From contig NZ_PDWT01000006.1 in the NCBI RefSeq assembly GCF_010093345.1, positions 1-64,000 on the forward strand: a DNA stretch of 64,000 bases. Reading direction: 5' to 3'. The notes beneath the pieces are model-generated. The model was given only the letters and a program-made list of their open reading frames with translations, had not been told where the DNA came from and did not search any database. Every line of letters begins with the position of its first letter. Position 1 is the first letter of the stretch. The stretch comes from Pseudoxanthomonas yeongjuensis. GTDB lineage: Bacteria > Pseudomonadota > Gammaproteobacteria > Xanthomonadales > Xanthomonadaceae. This document shows positions 1-7,854 of this stretch, in pieces. The translations under genes and the position numbers were made by a program.

Positions 1-148
1 TCATTTACTTATGTATTTTTTGTTTCACTATCTCTACTCAGCTAGCTTTTTGTTGTATGCGTCTCATCTCTACAAGTCTATCTACTACGTTCTCGGTAAT
101 TTACTGTCTCGTGGGCGCGGAGATGTTTAAGATGTTTAAAAGAAACAC
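1..148. other. Sequencing-adapter-like sequence at the contig end
   Basis: Bases 106-126 match the Nextera (Tn5) read-2 adapter with a single substitution. Bases 130-148 match the 19-bp Tn5 mosaic end at 15 of 19 positions, and a partial copy of it precedes them at 121-131. Bases 1-105 are AT-rich and unlike the flanking GC-rich genome; they fit no gene and may be index or long-read adapter sequence, which I could not confirm. This is best read as untrimmed library sequence, with the genome starting near 149. Confidence 0.8.
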
Positions 149-930
149 CCACCGCCAAAACCACCCCAGCCGCCGTGACGCGCGTAACGCCCGGCCGATA
201 CCGACATCAGTCCGTAAAGCAGGCCGATCGCGCCGGCGATGCCCGCCAGCGGGATCAGCGACGACATCAACCAGGCCACGCCGCCAGCCGCGCCGCCAGT
301 GAGCACGCTGCGCACGCCCTTGGGCGCCTTTCCGAACAGGCCGCGGATGAAGCTGGCGGCGATGAAGGCCGCAACCAGGGCGAAGACCCAGTCGCCGCCG
401 CCGTCGCCCTGCGCGCTGCGGTTGTCGCTGACCGGTGCAGGAAGCTCCTCGCCATCGATCAGCCTTACGAGTTGGGCGGTGGCATCGGCGATGCCGCCGC
501 CGTAATCTCCTTCGCGGAATTTCGGCGCCAGGTATTCCTGGATGATGCGGTTGGCGATGGCGTCGGGAATCGCGCCTTCCAACCCGTAACCCGGCTGGAT
601 GCGCACCCGTCGGTCGTCCTTGGCCACGACCAGGAGCACCGCGTCGTCGACGCCCTTGCGGCCGAGCTTCCACTGGTCGAATACGCGTTGCGTGTACTGC
701 TCGATGGTTTCCGGTTGCGTGCTCGCGACCACCAGCACCTGCAGCTGGCTGCCCTTGCGTTGCTGCAGGGCCAGCGCTTGTTGCTCGAGTTGCTGCCGCT
801 GCGCCGTATCGAGCGTGCCGGTGGTGTCGACCACCGGCGAGTCCAGTGCGGGAATCGCTGCTGCCTGTTGTGCCCACGCAGGCAGACAAGCGAGCAGCAG
901 CCAGGCGAACGCGAGCGCGCGTCGCAGCAT
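149..930 (-). CDS. TPM-domain (YgcG-like) membrane protein, C-terminus cut off
   Basis: The product has a signal peptide (residues 1-20, ending A-W-A-Q), a TPM/Psb32 fold at about 30-155 (residues 'VDTTGTL' and 'GYGLEGAIPDAIANRI'), then hydrophobic segments at about 180-245 and a Gly-rich tail. Family members usually end in a long Gly/Ser-rich tail; here the reading frame runs into the adapter-like bases and stops at 136-138, so that stop is not native and the true C-terminus is missing. It lies 23 bp downstream of lemA on the same strand, a common pairing. TPM proteins are envelope proteins linked to protein quality control and repair; the exact role here is unknown. Confidence 0.85.
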
Positions 931-953
931 GTCGATCAGCTATCCGCCACCGA

Positions 954-1592
954 TCAGTTGCCGGGTGCGGGCGGCGGTGGCGGCGCAGGCGGAGCCGGCG
1001 GGGGCGGCGTGTTGCCGAAATCCACAGTGGGCGCCTCGGAAATCTGCGCCTCGTTCTCCACGGTGAAATTGGGCTTCTGCTTGTAACCGAAGATCATCGC
1101 GGTGAGGTTCTGCGGGAACGAGCGCACGTAGGTGTTGTAGTCCTGCACCGTGGCGATGTAGCGGCCGCGGGCCACGGTGATGCGGTTCTCGGTGCCTTCC
1201 AGCTGCGCCTGCAGGTCGCGGAACGACTGGTCGGATTTCAGGTTGGGGTAGTTCTCGGTGACCACCAGCAGGCGCGACAAGGCTCCCGACAGCTCGCCCT
1301 GCGCCGCCTGGAAGTTCTTCAGCGATTCGGCGTCGTCGGCATTGACGTTGATCTGCCCGACCCGCGCGCGCGCGTTGGTCACGTCGGTCAGCACCTGGCG
1401 TTCCTGCTGCGCGTAGCCCTGCACGGTCTTGACCAGGTTCGGAATCAGGTCGGCGCGGCGCTTGTACTGGTTCAGCACTTCCGACCAGCCGGCCTTGACC
1501 GTCTCGTCCTTCTGCTGGATGGCGTTGTAGCCGCAGCCCGAGAGCAGCGCGACCAGGGCAAGAATCAGGATCGAACGCGAAAGCAGGCGCAT
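954..1592 (-). CDS. lemA: LemA family lipoprotein
   Basis: This is a 212-residue LemA protein: an N-terminal hydrophobic signal with lipobox L17-S-G-C20, then the conserved helical core with 'YNAIQQKDE', 'RRADLIPNLVKTVQGYA' and 'NVNADDAESLKNFQ'. The C-terminus is Pro/Gly-rich. The ATG at 1592 is preferred because GGAGG lies about 8 nt upstream and the signal peptide starts there; the frame is open further upstream but without a plausible signal. LemA proteins are envelope-anchored helical bundles of uncertain function. The TPM gene follows directly, so the two probably form one unit. Confidence 0.92.
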   Translation of the reverse strand: MRLLSRSILILALVALLSGCGYNAIQQKDETVKAGWSEVLNQYKRRADLIPNLVKTVQGYAQQERQVLTDVTNARARVGQINVNADDAESLKNFQAAQGELSGALSRLLVVTENYPNLKSDQSFRDLQAQLEGTENRITVARGRYIATVQDYNTYVRSFPQNLTAMIFGYKQKPNFTVENEAQISEAPTVDFGNTPPPPAPPAPPPPPAPGN

Positions 1593-1667
1593 GGCGGAAG
1601 TCCTCCAGGTGGGCTGCGGCCATTGCAGCACCGCACCGACCCCAGCGCAACCATCATGCCCGGTCTT

Positions 1668-1752
1668 GTCCCCGAGGGGACTTCCTCCGGGGCGTAGATC
1701 CGGGCTTGCTCGGATGCTCTGGCTCCACACATCCGAGCAAGCTCGGACCTAC
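1668..1752. repeat. REP-like palindromic element, copy 1
   Basis: A small palindrome GTCCCCGAGGGGAC (1668-1681) is followed by an inverted repeat with arms 1694-1716 and 1730-1752 (21 of 23 pairs). The outer ends read GTAG...CTAC. It sits in the 172-bp gap between terC and lemA. It shares its layout with elements at 5788, 17665 and 51129. Confidence 0.8.
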
Positions 1753-1764
1753 AAATCAACCGCG

Positions 1765-2514
1765 TTACGGCACGATCGGGTGCTGGTGCTGGGCGCCGCG
1801 GCGGCGCATCAGCAGGTTGAGCCATTCCACCAGCACCGAGAAACCCATCGCGAAGTAGATGTAGGGCTTGGGCACGTGGACTTCGAAGCCGTCCAGGATC
1901 AGGACCGCGCCGATCAGCACGATGAAGGCCAGCGCCAGCATCTTGATGGTCGGATTGGCGTCGATGAAATGGCCCAGCGGATTGGCCGCCAGCAGCATCA
2001 CCGCCACCGCCAGCAGGATCGCCGCGACCATCACCGGGATGTGCTGGGCCATGCCCACGGCGGTGATCACCGAATCCAGCGAGAACACGATGTCGATGAT
2101 GGCGATCTGCAGGATCACCATGCCGAACACGCCGGAAGCCTTGGTGGTGTTGGGATCCTTGTCATGGCCGCCGGAGATCAGCTCGCGGATTTCCATGGTG
2201 CCTTTCACCAGCAGGAAGATGCCGCCCAGGATCAGCACCAGGTCGCGCACCGAGAAACCCATGCCGAGCAGGTGGAACAGGTCGTTCTGCATGCGCGCCA
2301 GGAACGCCAGCGAAACCAGCAAGGCGATGCGGGTGATGCAGGCCACGGCGATGCCGAACTTGCGGGCCACGTCGCGCCTTTCTTCGGGCAGCTTGCCCAC
2401 CGCGATGGAGATGAACACCAGGTTGTCGATGCCCAGCACGATCTCCAGCGCGCTCAGGGTGACCAGGGTGAGCCAGACGTTGGGGTCGGCAAGGAATTCG
2501 AAACTCATCGGCAA
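1765..2514 (-). CDS. TerC family integral membrane protein
   Basis: This 249-residue polytopic protein carries the two acidic membrane motifs of the TerC/Alx/YkoY family: 'LEIVLGIDNLVF' near residue 23 and 'IVFSLDSVITAVG' near residue 142. About seven hydrophobic segments are visible. Family members act in manganese or other metal-ion export and, in tellurite clusters, resistance. No other ter genes are nearby, so metal homeostasis is the likelier role. It starts 8 nt after the dgkA stop, suggesting co-transcription. An in-frame ATG two codons in is an equally good start. Confidence 0.9.
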   Translation of the reverse strand: MPMSFEFLADPNVWLTLVTLSALEIVLGIDNLVFISIAVGKLPEERRDVARKFGIAVACITRIALLVSLAFLARMQNDLFHLLGMGFSVRDLVLILGGIFLLVKGTMEIRELISGGHDKDPNTTKASGVFGMVILQIAIIDIVFSLDSVITAVGMAQHIPVMVAAILLAVAVMLLAANPLGHFIDANPTIKMLALAFIVLIGAVLILDGFEVHVPKPYIYFAMGFSVLVEWLNLLMRRRGAQHQHPIVP

Positions 2515-2522
2515 TCAATCCT

Positions 2523-2909
2523 TCAAATCGAAAAAAGTCGCGGACCCAGGATCAGGCCCCAGCACAGCAATACGTTCATCATCAGTACGAACACGGCGGC
2601 AGAACCCATGTCCTTGGCGCGGCCGGCCAACTCGTGGAACTCGGGGCCGTAACGCTCGATCACGGCTTCCACGGCCGAGTTGAGCAATTCGGCCGAAAGC
2701 ACCAGCAGGCAGCTGCCGATCAACAGCACGCGTTCGATCGCGCCTTCGCCCAGCCAGATCGCCAGCGGGGTCAGCACCACCAGCAGCACCACTTCCAGTC
2801 GGAACGAGGACTCGTGCAGCCAGGCCGCGCGCAGGCCCTGCAGGGACCAGACCGTGGCTTTCAGGATCCGGCCCGGACCGCGGGGCATATGCCCTTTTTC
2901 ATCGGCCAT
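2523..2909 (-). CDS. dgkA: Diacylglycerol kinase
   Basis: This is a small trimeric-type membrane diacylglycerol kinase of about 128 residues (the E. coli enzyme has 122). It phosphorylates diacylglycerol to phosphatidic acid at the inner membrane, recycling lipid released by membrane-derived oligosaccharide or LPS modification. The signature 'AELLNSAVEAVIERYG' followed by 'HELAGRAKDMGSAAV' is intact, with three transmembrane helices. The start at 2909 is chosen from length; an ATG at 2888 with a purine-rich stretch upstream aligns equally well with E. coli. Longer upstream starts look spurious. Confidence 0.9.
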   Translation of the reverse strand: MADEKGHMPRGPGRILKATVWSLQGLRAAWLHESSFRLEVVLLVVLTPLAIWLGEGAIERVLLIGSCLLVLSAELLNSAVEAVIERYGPEFHELAGRAKDMGSAAVFVLMMNVLLCWGLILGPRLFSI

Positions 2910-3070
2910 GTCGAAGGAGCTCAGCGAAGGTGGACATGGGCTGGGCGAGGCTCGGCCGTCGGGAAGGCGTCGATTTTGCCACAAGGCGACGACAGCCACT
3001 CGCGGCCACCTGGATTTGCGCTGGCTGGCGTGGGCTGGTCCACTACGGAAAACCCCTGCCGGACCGCGTC

Positions 3071-3808
3071 ATGCCCTCGATACGCCCCATGCATACCCTC
3101 CTGCTCGCCAGCCTGCTCACCTTCCTCGCAGCGTGCGCCAGCACCCCGGCACCGCCGATCGGGCCGCCACAGGTACCCGGACAGGTCTCCAGCGCGGATT
3201 GGGAGCAGGACATGCAGCGCTTCGCCGCCGCGGACGCCGTCACGCCACCGCCGAAGCATGCGCTGCTGTTCATCGGCAGCTCCTCGATCCGGTTCTGGGA
3301 CACGCTGGCGACGGACTTCCCCGGGCTGCCGGTGATCAACCGCGGCTTCGGCGGCTCGGAGATCCGCGACAGCACCTGGTACGCGGACCGCATCGTGGTG
3401 CCGTACGCGCCGCGTCAGGTCCTGATCTACGCAGGCGACAACGACCTGGCAAGCGGACGCAGTCCCGTGCAGTTGCGCGATGACTTCCGCCGCTTCGTGG
3501 CACGCGTCCGCCACGACCTGCCCCGGGTGAAGATCGCCTATATCTCCAACAAGCCCAGCCCCTCGCGCGCCCACCTGCTGGCTGCGCAGCGGAAGGCGAA
3601 TTCGCTGATCCGCCAGGACATCGCCACGATGGCGAACGTCCAGTTCATCGACATCTTCACTCCGATGCTCGATGCGCAAGGCCGACCACGCGAAGAACTG
3701 TTCGGCGAAGACCGGCTGCACATGAACCCGGCCGGCTACGAGTTGTGGACGCGGGTGGTCGCGCCGTACCTGTCCGCCGACCGATCCATTCCGGTAACGG
3801 ATCCGTAA
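3071..3808 (+). CDS. SGNH/GDSL-type hydrolase lipoprotein
   Basis: The 245-residue product has a lipoprotein signal ending L-A-A-C22 and a SGNH hydrolase core: block I 'FIGSSSIRFW' (nucleophile Ser70), block II 'GFGGSEIRDS', block III 'YAGDNDL' and a block V D-x-x-H in 'EDRLHMNPAGY'. It resembles the GDSL proteins annotated as platelet-activating-factor acetylhydrolase-like esterases. The substrate is unknown; an outer-membrane or periplasmic esterase/lipase or acetyl-esterase role is inferred. An alternative ATG at 3089 leaves the same lipobox. It is divergent from dgkA. Confidence 0.85.
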   Translation: MPSIRPMHTLLLASLLTFLAACASTPAPPIGPPQVPGQVSSADWEQDMQRFAAADAVTPPPKHALLFIGSSSIRFWDTLATDFPGLPVINRGFGGSEIRDSTWYADRIVVPYAPRQVLIYAGDNDLASGRSPVQLRDDFRRFVARVRHDLPRVKIAYISNKPSPSRAHLLAAQRKANSLIRQDIATMANVQFIDIFTPMLDAQGRPREELFGEDRLHMNPAGYELWTRVVAPYLSADRSIPVTDP

Positions 3809-3854
3809 CTCCTGCAGGCATAGATTCGCTGCTCCCATCCTGCGGAGCATATCC

Positions 3855-4319
3855 ATGGCCGTGAACTACATTCCCGACGGTTACCACACCGTCACTTCCT
3901 ATCTGATGGTCGATGACGCGGCCAAGGCGCTGGATTTCTATCGCGACGCCTTCGGCGCCGAGGAGCTCTTCCGCCTGCCGATGGGCGACAAGATCGGCCA
4001 TGCGGAAATCATGATCGGCGACACCCACCTCATGCTGGCCGACGAATTCCCCGACATGGGCGCATTGGGCCCGAACAGCCGCGGCGGCCCCACTGCCAGC
4101 TTCATGATCTACGTGCCCGACGCCGACGCCGCCTACGACCAGGCGGTCAAGGCCGGCGCCAAGGCGGACCGGCCGCTGAAGAACGAATTCTGGGGCGACC
4201 GCATCGGCACCGTGATCGATCCCTTCGGGCACAAATGGTCGCTGGCCACGCACGTGGAGGAAGTCGGTCCGGAGGAAATGCAGAGGCGCATGGCCGAATG
4301 GAGCGAGCAACAGAAATGA
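3855..4319 (+). CDS. VOC family protein, PhnB-like
   Basis: This 154-residue vicinal-oxygen-chelate protein is of the PhnB/YP_glyoxalase type, with paired beta-alpha-beta-beta-beta modules: 'TSYLMVDDAAKALDFYRDAFGAEE' motifs near residue 14 and 'IGTVIDPFGHKWSLATH' near residue 120. Family members include glyoxalases, dioxygenases and many uncharacterised proteins. The metal and substrate here cannot be assigned. It ends 10 bp before a second, unrelated VOC gene. Confidence 0.88.
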   Translation: MAVNYIPDGYHTVTSYLMVDDAAKALDFYRDAFGAEELFRLPMGDKIGHAEIMIGDTHLMLADEFPDMGALGPNSRGGPTASFMIYVPDADAAYDQAVKAGAKADRPLKNEFWGDRIGTVIDPFGHKWSLATHVEEVGPEEMQRRMAEWSEQQK

Positions 4320-4329
4320 GCCTGTGCCC

Positions 4330-4734
4330 ATGAACGACGACAACCCCAGCATCCTTTCCCACGTCTCGATCGGCAGCAACGACCAGGCCCGGGCCATTGC
4401 TTTCTACGATGCCGTGCTTGCAACACTGGGCTGCAAGCGGGTGCTGGAACACCCCGGCGCAGTGGCCTATGGCAAGCGGTTCCCCGAATTCTGGGTGCAG
4501 ACGCCCGTGGACGGAAAGCCCGCGCAGGCCGCCAATGGCGTGCATTTCGGTTTCATTGCATCCAGCCGCGATGCGGTGCATGCATTCCATACCGCGGCGC
4601 TGACCAATGGCGGAATCGACGAAGGCGGTCCGGGACCACGCCCGCACTATGGCGAACCTTATTACGGCTGCTTCGTACGCGATCCGGATGGCCACAAGAT
4701 CGAGGCTGCGTTCTGGGACGAAAGCCTGGCCTGA
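4330..4734 (+). CDS. VOC family protein
   Basis: This is a 134-residue glyoxalase/bleomycin-resistance-fold protein with 'LSHVSIGSNDQARAIAFYDAVL' type start and 'YGCFVRDPDGHKIEAAFW' near the end. The ATG at 4330 is preferred over an in-frame GTG at 4324. It differs clearly from the preceding VOC protein, so this is not a recent duplication. No substrate can be assigned; calling it a bleomycin resistance gene would be unsupported. Confidence 0.86.
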   Translation: MNDDNPSILSHVSIGSNDQARAIAFYDAVLATLGCKRVLEHPGAVAYGKRFPEFWVQTPVDGKPAQAANGVHFGFIASSRDAVHAFHTAALTNGGIDEGGPGPRPHYGEPYYGCFVRDPDGHKIEAAFWDESLA

Positions 4735-4785
4735 CCGGCGACGCCGTCGCAGTTGATCCTGCGTACGCGGACCCGGACGTGGAGA

Positions 4786-5742
4786 TCAGTTGTCGCTCGC
4801 GCCGAAGATCGCCACGCCACGCGAGCCATCGCCTTTGGCCCATCCGCGATACATGCCCGAGGTACTGAAGGGCATGGCGATGTTGCCATCGCGATCCACC
4901 GCGATGGCGCCCCCGTCGCCGCCGAGTTCGGGTACGCGCTGCAGGATCACCGCATCGGCGGCGGCAGCGAGGCTGGCGCCGCCATAGGCCATGCGCGCGG
5001 CGATGTCGTGCGCGACCGCGTTACGGATGAAGAATTCGCCCCAGCCCGTGCCCGACACCGCGCAACGCTCGTCGGCCCAGGTGCCGGCGCCGATCAACGG
5101 CGAATCGCCCACCCGGCCGTAGCGCTTGTTGGTCATGCCGCCGGTGGAAGTGGCGGCGGCGAGATTACCGTGCGTATCCAGTGCGACCGCACCGACCGTG
5201 CCGAAGTATTTGCCGCGCAGATTGTCGGCATCGGCGGATTCAGCACGTTCGCGCGCCTGTTCCTGGTCGAGTTGCGCACGACGTGCGTCGGTGTCGAACC
5301 ACTCGTTGGTCACGCGTTCGATCTGCGGCTGGGTGTCCGCGAACTGTTCGGCACCGGCGCTGATCATCATCACATGCGGCGAATGCTCCATCACCGCGCG
5401 CGCCAGCTTGACCGGGTTGCGGATGGTTTCCACGCCGGCCACCGCACCCGCGCGGCGCGTGCGCCCTTCCATCAGCGAGGCGTCAAGCTCGTGCCTGCCA
5501 TCCGCGTTATAGACCGACCCCTTGCCTGCATTGAAGCGCGGCGATTCCTCCAGCGCCACGACCGCTGCTTCGACCGCGTCGAGCGCGCTGCCGCCATTGG
5601 CGAGGATCGCACGTCCCGCTTCCAGCGCCTGTTCCAGATCGGCGCGGATCGATTGCTCGTCGGCCGCGGACAGCTGGTCGCGCTCGATCACGCCGGCGCC
5701 GCCGTGGATGACGAGGGTGAAGTGTTGGGCGTGCGGGGTCAT
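4786..5742 (-). CDS. iaaA: Isoaspartyl peptidase / plant-type L-asparaginase
   Basis: This 318-residue N-terminal nucleophile hydrolase precursor is expected to cleave itself before Thr182 in 'KYFGTVGAVALD', exposing the catalytic threonine. Supporting motifs are 'VIHGGAG' near the N-terminus, 'RFNAGKGSVYNADGRHELDAS' around 69-89, 'ATSTGGMTNKRYGRVGDSP' and 'GTGWGEFFIR'. The enzyme removes N-terminal isoaspartyl residues from peptides and hydrolyses L-asparagine weakly. It stands alone, bounded downstream by the VOC genes and upstream by a REP-like element. Confidence 0.93.
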   Translation of the reverse strand: MTPHAQHFTLVIHGGAGVIERDQLSAADEQSIRADLEQALEAGRAILANGGSALDAVEAAVVALEESPRFNAGKGSVYNADGRHELDASLMEGRTRRAGAVAGVETIRNPVKLARAVMEHSPHVMMISAGAEQFADTQPQIERVTNEWFDTDARRAQLDQEQARERAESADADNLRGKYFGTVGAVALDTHGNLAAATSTGGMTNKRYGRVGDSPLIGAGTWADERCAVSGTGWGEFFIRNAVAHDIAARMAYGGASLAAAADAVILQRVPELGGDGGAIAVDRDGNIAMPFSTSGMYRGWAKGDGSRGVAIFGASDN

Positions 5743-5787
5743 TTGGAAGATCGGCTATGGCCAGGCCAAAGGATAGCCGATGGCCCC

Positions 5788-5890
5788 GTCCCCCAAGGGG
5801 ACTTCCTTCGGGGCGTAGGAGCGGGCCTTGCCCGCGATGCTTTTCATCTGGTTACACGAGAAGAGCATCGCGCCCAAGGGGCGCTCCTAC
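5788..5890. repeat. REP-like palindromic element, copy 2
   Basis: This has the same layout as the element at 1668: a short GTCCCC palindrome (5788-5802), then inverted arms 5815-5841 and 5864-5890 bounded by GTAG...CTAC. Two blocks in the right arm differ from the other copies while keeping local self-pairing. It fills the gap between iaaA and the ABC permease gene and overlaps no coding sequence. Confidence 0.8.
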
Positions 5891-5899
5891 GGCATGCCG

Positions 5900-7135
5900 T
5901 TATTGCTGGCGCAACGCCTCGATCGGATCCAGCTGCGAGGCCTTGCGCGCCGGGTAGTAGCCGAAGAACAGGCCCGTGCAGATCGAGAAGGCGGCGGCCA
6001 GCGCCACCACCTGGCCGTTGAGGACGATGGGCAGGTCGCTGAACTTGCCGACCAGCAGCGCGCCGACCACGCCGATGAGGATGCCGATGACGCCGCCGAC
6101 CAGCGAGATCAGCATGGCCTCGGCGAGGAATTGCCTGCGCACGTCCGAAGGTCCCGCGCCCACCGCCATGCGCAAGCCGATCTCGCGGATCCGCTCGGTC
6201 ACCGAGACCAGCATGATGTTCATGATGCCAATGCCGCCGATGATCAGGCAGATGGTCGCCACCGCGCCGAGCAGTTTCGACATCAGGTTGGTGGTGGCGG
6301 TGCGCGTGGCGACGATCTCGGAAATATTGCGCACGTTGAAATCATCGTCCGTACCCGGCGCGATCTTGTGCCGCTGGCGCAGCAGCGCCTCCACTTCGCC
6401 CTGCACGTAGCCCAGGTCCTTGGCGCTGGTCACGGTCAGCGCGATCTGCATCACCGCGCCCGCGGGCAGGCCCATCGCGCCCATCAGGCGTCGGCGCGCG
6501 GTCTGCAGGGGCACCATCACCACGTCGTCCTGGTCCTGGCCGAAGCCGCCCTGACCCTTGGCCTTGAGGGTGCCGATCACGGTGAACGGCACCCGCCCCA
6601 GGCGGATGGTCTGGCCCACGCCGCTGTCGTCGCCGAACAGGGTGCGACGCACGCTGTCGCCCAGGATCACGCTCTTGCCGGCGCTGGTGTAGTCCTGCGC
6701 GTCGAAGCCTTCGCCGTTTTCCATCGTCCAGCCGTTGATGTCGAAATAATCCGCCTGCACGCCCTGCCAGCTGGTCGCGGCGTTGTTTTCCGCATACACC
6801 ACCTGGGTGCTGCCGCGCAGCGCACCGGCGACATATTGCACTTCCGGGATTTCGTTGCGGATCGCCTCCACGTCGCCCTCGTCGAGGGTGAAGAAACTGC
6901 TGGAGCTCATCCGCACCCCGCCGCCGCCACGCCCGGCGCCGGGCGAGATGTCCAGGCGCTGCGAACCCAACCCGGACACCATCTTGTCGATTTCCGCCTG
7001 GGTGCCCTGCCCCACCGAGACCATGACGATCACCGCGGCGATGCCGATGATCACGCCCAGCGAAGTCAGCGCGCTGCGCATCCAGTTGCCGCGCAGGGCG
7101 AAGATCGCGGTGCGCAGGATGTCGAGGAAATTCAT
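5900..7135 (-). CDS. MacB-like ABC transporter permease
   Basis: This 411-residue permease has the MacB/FtsX layout: one transmembrane helix near residue 20-45, a periplasmic MacB_PCD domain (about 50-260), then three helices near 285-395 that include 'IGGIGIMNIMLVSVTERIREIGLRMAVGA'-type coupling sequence. In E. coli MacB the ATPase and permease are fused; here they are separate genes. The ATG overlaps the ATPase stop by 4 nt (ATGA). With the ATPase and the HlyD-type adaptor it should form a tripartite exporter that needs a TolC-like channel encoded elsewhere. The substrate is unknown. Confidence 0.9.
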   Translation of the reverse strand: MNFLDILRTAIFALRGNWMRSALTSLGVIIGIAAVIVMVSVGQGTQAEIDKMVSGLGSQRLDISPGAGRGGGGVRMSSSSFFTLDEGDVEAIRNEIPEVQYVAGALRGSTQVVYAENNAATSWQGVQADYFDINGWTMENGEGFDAQDYTSAGKSVILGDSVRRTLFGDDSGVGQTIRLGRVPFTVIGTLKAKGQGGFGQDQDDVVMVPLQTARRRLMGAMGLPAGAVMQIALTVTSAKDLGYVQGEVEALLRQRHKIAPGTDDDFNVRNISEIVATRTATTNLMSKLLGAVATICLIIGGIGIMNIMLVSVTERIREIGLRMAVGAGPSDVRRQFLAEAMLISLVGGVIGILIGVVGALLVGKFSDLPIVLNGQVVALAAAFSICTGLFFGYYPARKASQLDPIEALRQQ

Positions 7136-7854
7136 GCGTGTTGCTCCACGTGCGCGTGCGGCTCTTCATGCAGCTCGCCATCGCGCATCACGAAGATGCG
7201 GTCGGCGTGGGCGGCGACTTCGGCATCGTGGGTGATCAGGATCACGGTGTGGTCGTCGTCGCGCAGGCGCTTGAACAGGGCCAGGATCTCCTCGCCGGTC
7301 TTCGAATCCAGCGCGCCGGTGGGCTCGTCGGCCAGCAGGATCGGCGGCTTGTTGATCAGCGCGCGGGCGATGGCCACGCGTTGCTGCTGGCCGCCGGAAA
7401 GCTCGCTGGGCCGGTGCGAGGAGCGCTCGCCCAGGCCGACCGACGCCAGCGCTTCCTGCGCGCGACGCTTGCGTTCGACCGGCGGCACCTGCGCGTAACC
7501 CAGCGGCATGGCCACGTTGTCCAGCGCGCTCATCCGCGGCAGCAGATTGAAGCCCTGGAACACGAAGCCGATCTTGTCGCGGCGCAGGATCGCCAGCTCT
7601 TCCGCATCCAGCGTGGCCACGTCGATGCCGTCGCATTCGTAGACGCCCGCACTGGGCTTGTCCAGACACCCGATCAGGTTCATCAAGGTCGACTTGCCCG
7701 AACCCGAAGGGCCCATGATCGCGACGAAATCGCCGCGATGTATTTTCAGATCCACGGCTTTCAGGGCGACGACCTCGGCCTCACTGCCGGGCGAATACAC
7801 CTTGCCCAGGCCGCGCGTCTCGATCACCGGTACCGCTGTCGGGTCCTGGCTCAT
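7132..7854 (-). CDS. MacB/LolD-type ABC transporter ATPase
   Basis: This 240-residue nucleotide-binding subunit has Walker A at 48-56 (GPSGSGKST), signature LSGGQ at 152-156, Walker B 'ILLADE' at 172-177 and a His switch 'ILITHD'. The 'FVFQGFNLLPRMSALDNV' stretch is typical of the LolD/MacB/FtsE subfamily. It overlaps both neighbours by 4 nt, so adaptor, ATPase and permease are translationally coupled. Confidence 0.94.
   Translation of the reverse strand: MSQDPTAVPVIETRGLGKVYSPGSEAEVVALKAVDLKIHRGDFVAIMGPSGSGKSTLMNLIGCLDKPSAGVYECDGIDVATLDAEELAILRRDKIGFVFQGFNLLPRMSALDNVAMPLGYAQVPPVERKRRAQEALASVGLGERSSHRPSELSGGQQQRVAIARALINKPPILLADEPTGALDSKTGEEILALFKRLRDDDHTVILITHDAEVAAHADRIFVMRDGELHEEPHAHVEQHA

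Noticed and set aside
3855-4734. Bleomycin-resistance proteins
   Set aside because: The VOC fold covers many enzymes, and neither protein shows features specific to bleomycin binding.
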